NCBI GenBank assembly: GCA_003500765.1
Contig: DNQL01000033.1
Location: 1 to 13,516 of the forward strand
Source of the DNA: Elusimicrobiota bacterium
GTDB taxonomy: Bacteria > Elusimicrobiota > Elusimicrobia > Elusimicrobiales > UBA9959
Length of the DNA: 13,516 nucleotides
Reading direction: 5' to 3'
Both the position numbers and the translations under genes were made by a program. Positions 6,240 through 13,516 of this stretch are shown here, piece by piece. The notes beneath the pieces were generated by a model. That model was given only the letters and a program-made list of their open reading frames with translations. It ran no database searches and was not told the origin of the DNA. How positions within the stretch are numbered: the stretch's first letter is position 1; the number at the start of each line of letters is the position of its first letter.

Positions 6240-7505
6240 TCAGATAATCGCGTTAAGCGTTTTTTCGGTGGCGCCCTGGAGGCCTCGCAAGGCTTCCAGG
6301 GCTTTTTTTCCGGCCGTGGCCGAGAAGGTGGGGGAGTGTAGAAGGACTTTCAGCCGGGCCGCCAGTTCGTCGCCGTCGGCGGCCAGGAAGCCGCCGCCGG
6401 AGGCCAGAAGGGCCTTGCCCGCCACCAGGGCGTTGGCGTAGTGCCTGCCGAAGAAGACCGGCTTTGAGGCCGCGGCGGGCTCGAGCAGGTTGTGGCCGCC
6501 CACAGGGGCGATGGTGCCGCCGACGAATACCGCCTCGCAGAAAGGGTAGAAACCCGCCAGCCAGCCCATCTCGTCCATCAGCAGGCAGTCCGCCTCGCCG
6601 GTCCAGGCGTCCCTGTCCTTCCAGCGGAGGCACTTCAACCCCGCCCTGGCCGCGCTTTTGAGCGCGTCACCGGCCCTTTCGGGATGACGCGGGGCGAGGA
6701 CCAGTTTAAGGTCGTGGAGGGACTCCCTGGCGGACGTGAAGGCCCGCAGGACGGCTTCTTCGTCGAGAGGATGGGTGCTGGCCGCGCAGAACACGGGTTT
6801 GCCGGCGAACCCGGCCCGCCGTAGGGCGTCCTTTATTTCCGCTTCTTTCGAGGCGTCGGGCTCCACGAGGTCGTACTTTATGTTGCCGGTGACCCGCGGC
6901 TTGCGGCCCTGGGGGAGGAAGTGGCCGTACCGCCGCGCGTCCTCCTCCGTCTGGGCCAGGACGCCGTCGGCCATCGCGAGGGTCCATGAGAGTATGGGAG
7001 AGAGCAGTCGGTACGAGCGGAAGCTGCGGGCCGACATCCTGGCGTTCATGAAGAAGATCTTCGCGTCCCGCTGGCGCGCGCAGAGGACCAGGCCGGGCCA
7101 GATCTCGGTCTCGGCGATGAGCAGGAGCGACGGATTGGCCGCGCGGCAGAAGGCGCGCATAAGCGGATAGAAATCCAGCGGCAGCAGCCTGGAGTGCGGA
7201 GTGATCTTCAGCGCCTCGGTCCGGCCGGCCCAGGTGGAGCAGGTGACCAGCAGCGGGGAGTCGGGCGTCTTTTCTTTAAGCGCGGCGGCGATCTTGCCCA
7301 GCGACCGGACCTCCCCGACGGAGGCGGCGTGTATCCAGACCGGCCTGCCGGACAGCTTCTCCATCGTAGGAGTAAGGCGCTCTCCCAGTTCCTTGAACAG
7401 GCCGCCCAGCAGGCGACGGCGGGGGGAAAGCGCGAAGCCGGCCAGGAAGGCCAGCGCCAGCATCGGCGAGAGCAGGTTGTAAAGGATATAAAGCGCGCGT
7501 GCCAT
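6240..7505 (-). CDS. waaA: Kdo transferase (3-deoxy-D-manno-octulosonic acid transferase, GT30)
   Basis: 421 residues, the usual length for WaaA/KdtA. The enzyme transfers Kdo from CMP-Kdo to a lipid A precursor at the inner face of the cytoplasmic membrane, the step joining lipid A to the LPS core. An N-terminal hydrophobic anchor spans about 5-27. Family motifs are in order: HAASVGEV at 59-66 with the presumed catalytic Glu65, LPLDFYPL at 108-115, AETEIWPG at 131-138, NARMS at 154-158, GNIKYD at 207-212, APRHPER at 271-277, and the nucleotide-sugar site FVGGTIAPVGGHNLLEPAA at 327-345. Start ATG 7505 overlaps the stop of the upstream acyltransferase gene as TGATG, which supports coupled translation and this start. 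The stop abuts the fibre gene's stop with no base between. No minus-strand terminator is visible downstream. The family call is firm; how many Kdo units it adds cannot be read from sequence. Confidence 0.96.
   Translation of the reverse strand: MARALYILYNLLSPMLALAFLAGFALSPRRRLLGGLFKELGERLTPTMEKLSGRPVWIHAASVGEVRSLGKIAAALKEKTPDSPLLVTCSTWAGRTEALKITPHSRLLPLDFYPLMRAFCRAANPSLLLIAETEIWPGLVLCARQRDAKIFFMNARMSARSFRSYRLLSPILSWTLAMADGVLAQTEEDARRYGHFLPQGRKPRVTGNIKYDLVEPDASKEAEIKDALRRAGFAGKPVFCAASTHPLDEEAVLRAFTSARESLHDLKLVLAPRHPERAGDALKSAARAGLKCLRWKDRDAWTGEADCLLMDEMGWLAGFYPFCEAVFVGGTIAPVGGHNLLEPAAASKPVFFGRHYANALVAGKALLASGGGFLAADGDELAARLKVLLHSPTFSATAGKKALEALRGLQGATEKTLNAII
6273..6309 (+). terminator. Intrinsic terminator of the fibre gene, inside the opposing waaA 3' end
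   Basis: GCCCTGGAGGCCT (6273-6285) pairs with AGGCTTCCAGGGC (6290-6302) as a 13-base-pair stem with a single G-U wobble and a CGCA loop. It is followed directly by seven T (6303-6309) on the plus strand. It starts 33 bases after the fibre stop codon and lies wholly within the last codons of waaA on the other strand. On the minus strand no T-run follows the stem, so it would act mainly in the plus direction. A weaker CGC..GCG with T6 lies just upstream at about 6249-6265. Confidence 0.87.
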
Positions 7506-8158
7506 CAGCGGCCGGCCCCCAATAGCCTTTCGGCTTCGGCGCAGGCCCCGTCCAGCCGGGATTCCAGCTCGCGCGCCGCCGACTCCAGATCGTCGCCGGG
7601 GGCGACTTTCAGAGGCTCGCCGTAAACTATGGCGGCCCGGCTGAAAGGGAGCGGAAAATTGAACCTGTCCCAGGAATTGAAAACTATACGCCAGGCAGTG
7701 GCGCAGGATATCGGCAGTATCGGCAGTCCGGTCTTCTGAGCGAGGTAGAGCGCTCCGGGCTGGGCCTTGCGGGCCGGGCCCTTGGGGCCGTCGGGGGTCA
7801 TGGCCAGCGAAAAGCCCTCTTCCGCCTTGCGGAGCAGTAGTATCAGGGCCCTGGCGGCGCCTTTGCTGCTTGAGCCGCGCACCGTCTCATAGCCCAGCAG
7901 GCGCAGCGCGCCGTTTATGAACTCGCCGTCGGAACTGCGGCTCACCAGCGCGGCCGCCCGACGGCCCCTGTGGGCGCAGATGCAGTAGGCGAGCTGGTGA
8001 TGCCAGTGGACGAGGATGGACTGCGGGAATTCTTTCGGCGGAGGAGGGGTGACCAGGCGCACGGTGGCGTACACCAGGCGCATGTAAAGATATATCAGCA
8101 GGGAAAGGAGGCGGCTGGAGAGGGGGACGGCCGCCGCGGCCACGGGCCCGGGGGTCAT
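7505..8158 (-). CDS. Lysophospholipid acyltransferase-like protein, DUF374 family
   Basis: 217 residues from the ATG at 8158. Conserved DUF374/LPLAT features: a hydrophobic N-terminal segment (about 15-37); HWHHQLAY at 51-58 in place of the usual WHG-type acyltransferase motif I; SRSSDGEFI at 73-81; RGSSSKGAARAL at 94-105; TPDGPKGPARKAQPG at 121-135; LPILPI at 145-150; SWDRFNFPLPFSRA followed by YGEPL near the end. The family is thought to acylate lipid acceptors at the membrane. Immediate linkage to waaA suggests a role in lipid A or another outer-membrane lipid; the actual substrate is not established. A GTG 60 bases upstream would add a charged 20-residue extension read through the preceding gene. 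I chose ATG 8158 because it forms an ATGA overlap with the upstream stop and starts just before the membrane segment. The stop overlaps waaA's ATG (TGATG). Confidence 0.88.
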   Translation of the reverse strand: MTPGPVAAAAVPLSSRLLSLLIYLYMRLVYATVRLVTPPPPKEFPQSILVHWHHQLAYCICAHRGRRAAALVSRSSDGEFINGALRLLGYETVRGSSSKGAARALILLLRKAEEGFSLAMTPDGPKGPARKAQPGALYLAQKTGLPILPISCATAWRIVFNSWDRFNFPLPFSRAAIVYGEPLKVAPGDDLESAARELESRLDGACAEAERLLGAGR

Positions 8159-8754
8159 TTTTTCTCGCCCGGCTTTACGGCCTTCTTCTCTTTTTCCTTC
8201 TTCTTGCGGTTCAGCCACGGTATCGAGAAAACCAGCGTGTGCCGGGGGGAAAGAACCCCTCCCTCGGCGGAGACGCCTATCTTAGCCGCCTCGAGCGGGC
8301 CCAGCAGGCCGGCGAGGTCCGCGGCGGGGGCGTCTATCCAGGGTGCGGCGCTTATCTCGGCCTCGCCCAGGTCGAAGCCCTCGTTGCCCGCTTCCTGCGC
8401 GGCCAGCTCGGCGACCACCTTAAGGCCGGTCTCCAGGAAGACCGCGGCGGCTATCTCTGCCAGGCGGGCATTGTCGCCCTGCATCCCGGCGGCCTTGGTC
8501 TCCAGGCCGGGGCCCAGGGTGATCACGCCGCGGGTCAGGCCGGGCAGCCCCCGCTCCTTCATCTCGGGCAGGTCCTCGCGGGCGTGGTCGAAGACGGTGG
8601 CGGGCTCGCAGTCGTGGAAAAGAGAGGAGGCGAACTCCCTGAGGTGCTCGGGCGCGGCCAGGCCGATGGCGAAGAGATCTATCTTCTCCTTGCGGGCCTT
8701 GCGCTGCACCTCGTGCGCGTAGACGGGTATCTTGAATTTCCTGATCTTCCTCAC
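8155..8754 (-). CDS. Unassigned protein resembling a degenerate B12-dependent methionine synthase activation domain
   Basis: 199 residues from a GTG start at 8754, with AGAGG seven bases upstream. I do not recognise it with certainty. Its order of elements resembles stand-alone proteins of the MetH activation-domain fold: a helical N-terminal part, a central strand-turn-helix GVITLGPGLETKAA (residues 76-89), a long Ala-rich helix (about 97-122), and a final IGVSAEGGVLSPRHTLVFSI block (163-182). That block is comparable to the family's 'IGv.lt.s..l.PrkSvs.iig' end. The AdoMet-binding 'R.SPGYGD' segment expected before it is not present; the corresponding place reads ISAAPWIDAP. If homologous, the protein has probably lost AdoMet binding. 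It ends in a Lys-rich tail (NRKKKEKEKK...) after IPWL. It lies between secF (46 bases upstream) and the DUF374 gene (4-base ATGA overlap), so it is translated with the lipid genes. Real gene: confident. Fold: tentative. Function: unknown. Confidence 0.75.
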   Translation of the reverse strand: MRKIRKFKIPVYAHEVQRKARKEKIDLFAIGLAAPEHLREFASSLFHDCEPATVFDHAREDLPEMKERGLPGLTRGVITLGPGLETKAAGMQGDNARLAEIAAAVFLETGLKVVAELAAQEAGNEGFDLGEAEISAAPWIDAPAADLAGLLGPLEAAKIGVSAEGGVLSPRHTLVFSIPWLNRKKKEKEKKAVKPGEKK

Positions 8755-8768
8755 TGTCGCGCCTCTTT

Positions 8769-8789
8769 GCCGGGGCCAGCGGCCCCGGC
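8769..8789 (-). other. Stable hairpin between secF and the unassigned gene
   Basis: GCCGGGGCC (8769-8777) and GGCCCCGGC (8781-8789) are a perfect nine-base inverted repeat with a three-base loop, all G/C in the stem. It occupies half of the 46-base gap and ends 14 bases before the GTG start of the next gene, next to its ribosome site. No T-run follows on either strand, so it is not a standard intrinsic terminator. On RNA it could protect the secDF 3' end or lower translation of the downstream genes. Confidence 0.6.
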
Positions 8790-8800
8790 GGGTTCCGCTC

Positions 8801-9697
8801 TCAGGCTTTGCCGCCCTTGCTCTCCCACTGGTAGACCGTCTGCGTGGCGATGGCCATGGTGGAGTAGGTCCCGGCTATGCTGCCGATGAGCATGGCGAAG
8901 GCGAAGTTATTGATGACGTCGCCGCCGAAGATGAAGAGTATCAGCACCACGGTCAGCACGGTCATGTTGGTGATGATCGTGCGCGAGATGGTCTCGTTGA
9001 CGCTGACGTTGATCAGCTGGCCGAGCGCCATCTTGGGGAACTTGCGGATGTTCTCGCGCATGCGGTCGAAGATGACGATGGTGTCGTTGATGGAGTAGCC
9101 GGCTATCGTCAGCAGGGCCGCCACCACGACCAGGTCTATCTCCCGGTTGGTCAGCGAGAGGGCCGTCATCGTTATGAACACGTCGTGCGCCAGCGCCAGG
9201 ACGCCGGCGGCGCCCCAGATCGGGTTGGAGAACCGGAACGCGACGTAGATGATGATGCCGAACAGCGAGAGTATGATGGCGAACATGGCCTTCTTGGCCA
9301 GGTCCCGTCCCACGACGGGGCCGACATAGTCGCGCTTCTCCTCGGTGTACTTGTTGCCGGGGAAGGCCGTCTCGAAGCCCTTGATGATGCGGTTGGCCAC
9401 CTCGTTGACATTGTCCTGCTTGCCCTTTACGCGCACCGAGTAGGCGTTGCGGCCGGTATAGCTCTGTATGACCGCCTCTATGCCCGCGTCGGACATGGCC
9501 TTGCGGACCTGCGCTATGCCCACGGGCTGCTCGAAGGCCACCTGCAGCAGGGTGCCGCCGGTGAAGTCGAGTCCCAGGTTCAGGCCTTTCACCGACAGGG
9601 AGATGATCCCCGCCAGTATGATCGCTCCGGATATCCCGAAGAAGGCGAAGCGCTTTGCTATGAAGTCGATGTTGGTCTTGCCGATGAGCTTTATCAT
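8801..9697 (-). CDS. secF: Protein translocase subunit SecF
   Basis: 298 residues, the normal SecF length. With SecD it forms the RND-type, proton-driven membrane complex that helps pull exported proteins out of SecYEG on the periplasmic side. Visible family marks: the first membrane segment at about 17-36; GLDFTGGT at 42-49; the periplasmic P1-like region at 50-125 ending in VGPVVGRDLAKKA; membrane segments at about 137-156, 161-180 and 187-210; AHDV at 170-173; GYSINDTIVIFDRMREN at 200-216; and two further segments at about 243-258 and 264-289. The start overlaps the secD stop as ATGA, fixing ATG 9697 and indicating coupled translation at matched amounts. No missing key residue was noticed. 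Confidence 0.97.
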   Translation of the reverse strand: MIKLIGKTNIDFIAKRFAFFGISGAIILAGIISLSVKGLNLGLDFTGGTLLQVAFEQPVGIAQVRKAMSDAGIEAVIQSYTGRNAYSVRVKGKQDNVNEVANRIIKGFETAFPGNKYTEEKRDYVGPVVGRDLAKKAMFAIILSLFGIIIYVAFRFSNPIWGAAGVLALAHDVFITMTALSLTNREIDLVVVAALLTIAGYSINDTIVIFDRMRENIRKFPKMALGQLINVSVNETISRTIITNMTVLTVVLILFIFGGDVINNFAFAMLIGSIAGTYSTMAIATQTVYQWESKGGKA

Positions 9698-11124
9698 ATG
9701 CTGAGCTCCTTGGGATTTGACGTGAGCCAGAAGTCGTAGATGGCCCGCGTGATGAACACGGAGGTAAATACGCCGATGAGCAGACCGATGGTCAGCGTCA
9801 CGGCGAAGCCCTTGACCGGGCCGGAACCGAACTGGAAGAGGAAGATACCCGCTATCCAGGTCGTCACGTTGGAGTCGAAGATGGCGCTCCAGGCCTTGTC
9901 GTAGCTGGTCGGTATGACCATAGCCAGCGGCTTGGACAGCGCCATCTCTTCGCGCATGCGCTCAAGTATCAGCACGTTAGCGTCGATGGCCATGGCCAGC
10001 GCCAGGATCATGCCGGCGATGCCGGGCAGCGTCAGCGTGGCGGCGAAGTAGCTCATCGCGGCCACCAGGAAGACGAAGTTGAGGCCCAGCGCTACGCCGG
10101 CCACGAAGCCGCCGGCGCGGTAGTAGACCATCATGAAGACGAAGACGAACAGGAACCCTATCAGCGAGGCCGTCAGGCCCTTCTTGATGGAGTCTTCGCC
10201 CAGGCTCGGGCCGACCACGCGCTTCTCGATGATGTTGACAGGAGCGGGCAGGGCGCCGGCGCGCAGTATGATCGCCAGGTTGCGGGCCTCCTGCATGGTG
10301 AAGTTGCCCTCTATGACGCCGGTGCCGCCGCCGATGCGGGTCTTGATGACCGGGGCGGAGTGCACCACGCCGTCGAGCACTATGGCGAGATGGCGATTGA
10401 CGTTGGCGCCGGTGAAGCGCTCGAATATCTGTCCGCCCTGCTTATTGAAGGTGAAGCCGATGGTCGGGTAGCCGAACTGCGTGTCGGTCTCCACGCGGGC
10501 GTTCTCCAGGTAGGCGCCGGTAAGCGGCACGGTGGCCTCGAGGACATAGTAGGCCTGGCGGGTGTCTTCGCCGGCGGCAGCCTTGGCCAGTATCGAGTCC
10601 TTGGGCATGACCTTGGCTACCTCGGGGTGGAGCTTGCCGTTCTTGGCGAGGGGAGACTCGCCCAGGGCGGCCACCTTCTCCAGGACCTTCATGGCCTCGG
10701 GGCCGTCGTTGGTCAGGCGGAACTCGAGCAGCGCGGTCTTGCCGATTAGGTTCTCGGCCTCTTCGGTGTTGGAGATGCCGGGCAGGTCGACGGAGATCCA
10801 GCGGTCGCCCTGGCGGGCTATCGGGACTTCGCCCACGCCGTACTGGTCGACGCGGTTGCGGATGATCTCGATGGCGCGGGCCATGGCGTCGGCCAGGGCT
10901 TCCTTCTTCTCGAGCTTAGCCACGTCGAGTTCTAGCAGCATGTGGGTGCCGCCGCGCAGGTCCAGGCCGAGGTTAAGGATGCGCTTGGGGCGCAGGCGCA
11001 CGGACTCGAGCTTCTCGCGCTCGTCCGGCGTCTTGGTGTACCATTCCACCGTGGGGTAGAGCAGCCACACCGCGAGTATGAGCAGGCCCAGGATCAGGCC
11101 AAGTTTCCATTGAAGTTTGTTCAT
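9694..11124 (-). CDS. secD: Protein translocase subunit SecD
   Basis: 476 residues, in the shorter SecD class compared with the ~615 of E. coli. Membrane segment 1 is at about 7-24, followed by LGLDLRGGTHMLLELD (52-67) and IRNRVDQYGVGE (88-99), the typical P1 entry. The P1 base and head span about 100-300, with the conserved AGALPAPV at 289-296. The remaining five segments run from about 316 to 465. AIDANVLILERMREE (379-393) includes Asp381, which corresponds to the proton-path aspartate of SecD. Start ATG 11124 has GGGAGA seven bases upstream and lies 19 bases after the yajC stop. The stop overlaps the secF start (ATGA). It acts in the inner membrane with SecF and YajC on SecYEG. Confidence 0.97.
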   Translation of the reverse strand: MNKLQWKLGLILGLLILAVWLLYPTVEWYTKTPDEREKLESVRLRPKRILNLGLDLRGGTHMLLELDVAKLEKKEALADAMARAIEIIRNRVDQYGVGEVPIARQGDRWISVDLPGISNTEEAENLIGKTALLEFRLTNDGPEAMKVLEKVAALGESPLAKNGKLHPEVAKVMPKDSILAKAAAGEDTRQAYYVLEATVPLTGAYLENARVETDTQFGYPTIGFTFNKQGGQIFERFTGANVNRHLAIVLDGVVHSAPVIKTRIGGGTGVIEGNFTMQEARNLAIILRAGALPAPVNIIEKRVVGPSLGEDSIKKGLTASLIGFLFVFVFMMVYYRAGGFVAGVALGLNFVFLVAAMSYFAATLTLPGIAGMILALAMAIDANVLILERMREEMALSKPLAMVIPTSYDKAWSAIFDSNVTTWIAGIFLFQFGSGPVKGFAVTLTIGLLIGVFTSVFITRAIYDFWLTSNPKELSI

Positions 11125-11143
11125 CGTCTGTCTCCCGTGTTCT

Positions 11144-11416
11144 TCAGGCGGATTTAAGCACCGACGCCACGCCGTTCTTTACCAGCGCGACCTTGACACC
11201 CTTGGCTATCTCCACTTCCAGTTCCTCGCCGTTGACGGCCGTTACGACGACTATCATGCCGCCCTGCGTGAGGACCCTGTCTCCGGACTTGAGCCCGTCG
11301 AGCATGAGCTTGCGCTCTTTCATCTGCTTCTGCTGCGGCCTTATGAGCAGGAAATAGAATATTACGAGTATCGCTATGAAAGGGACGAACTGCATTATGG
11401 GGGAATTAGGTTGCAT
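11144..11416 (-). CDS. yajC: Sec translocase accessory subunit YajC
   Basis: 90 residues, typical of YajC. A single membrane helix (about 9-25) is followed at once by the family signature RPQQKQMKERK (26-36). A small cytoplasmic domain has DGLKSGDRVLTQGGMIVVVTAV (40-61). YajC binds SecDF and associates with SecYEG and YidC; it is not essential in E. coli. Start ATG 11416 has a strong AAGGAGAG site about eight bases upstream. The order yajC-secD-secF is the classical one. Confidence 0.95.
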   Translation of the reverse strand: MQPNSPIMQFVPFIAILVIFYFLLIRPQQKQMKERKLMLDGLKSGDRVLTQGGMIVVVTAVNGEELEVEIAKGVKVALVKNGVASVLKSA

Positions 11417-11463
11417 CCTGGCGCTCTCCTTGATTCTTTATTATTGAATACAATTCTAACAAA
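11417..11463 (-). promoter_or_regulatory. AT-rich gap between tgt and yajC, possible internal promoter
   Basis: This 47-base gap is the only AT-rich spacer in the minus-strand cluster. Reading the minus strand it holds TTGTTA, then TATTCA and TAATAA hexamers, before the AAGGAGAG ribosome site of yajC. The spacings (6 or 13 bases) do not fit a standard -35/-10 pair, so a sigma-70 promoter cannot be assigned. The base composition makes a start point for yajC-secDF plausible. No terminator hairpin for tgt is seen here. Confidence 0.25.

Positions 11464-13516
<2,053 letters not shown>

Noticed and set aside
8159..8218. Upstream GTG start for the DUF374 gene, adding 20 residues
   Set aside because: The extension is a charged stretch that overlaps the preceding gene by about 60 bases. 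The ATG at 8158 forms a standard ATGA overlap and starts right before the membrane segment.
8732..9739. 335-codon open frame on the plus strand across secF
   Set aside because: Antisense to an unmistakable SecF with ATGA coupling to secD; the composition is an artefact of the opposite codons.

Overview
The window comes from a GC-rich, LPS-bearing (outer-membrane) bacterium. WaaA and a DUF374-type acyltransferase indicate lipid A/Kdo synthesis. The exported proteins, namely a 'GIGT..P..KL.V.G' fibre-like protein and a stand-alone protein with a 'YPNP...SGLYLY...GK' C-terminal domain, are of a style I associate with Elusimicrobiota and related environmental lineages. That phylum guess is an inference from family style and cannot be proven from this window. 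I saw no tRNA, rRNA, CRISPR array or transposase gene.

Plus-strand half (1-6239), four exported or accessory genes: the 3' end of a TPR-like gene; a signal-peptide-bearing zinc metalloprotease (HEFAH) fused to a TolB/PD40-type beta-propeller; a small exported protein ending in a FlgD-Ig/T9SS-CTD-like domain; and a 1196-residue exported fibre-like protein built of repeats. Both ends of the protease gene look disturbed. It has no ATG/GTG/TTG ahead of its signal peptide, only a CTG inside a GGGGGACACCTGTCACAC motif. Its last ~27 codons lie in an ~80-bp palindromic, REP/MITE-like element built on the same GGGGACAC core. The fibre gene ends in a textbook intrinsic terminator that lies inside the 3' end of the opposing waaA gene; the two stop codons abut.

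Minus-strand half (13516-6240), one compact housekeeping cluster read right to left: queA (5' end beyond the window), tgt, yajC, secD, secF, an unassigned protein resembling a degenerate B12-dependent methionine synthase activation domain, a DUF374 lysophospholipid acyltransferase-like protein, and waaA. It combines queuosine tRNA modification (QueA/Tgt), the SecDF-YajC translocon accessory complex and outer-membrane lipid A/Kdo assembly. Start/stop overlaps (ATGA at secD/secF and at the unassigned gene/DUF374 gene, TGATG at DUF374 gene/waaA) indicate translational coupling. The only AT-rich gap in this cluster lies between tgt and yajC, where a second promoter could sit.

The least ordinary parts are the plus-strand surface genes with their palindromic boundary element, the strongly conserved 61-residue tandem repeat in the fibre, and the unassigned protein between secF and the lipid genes.
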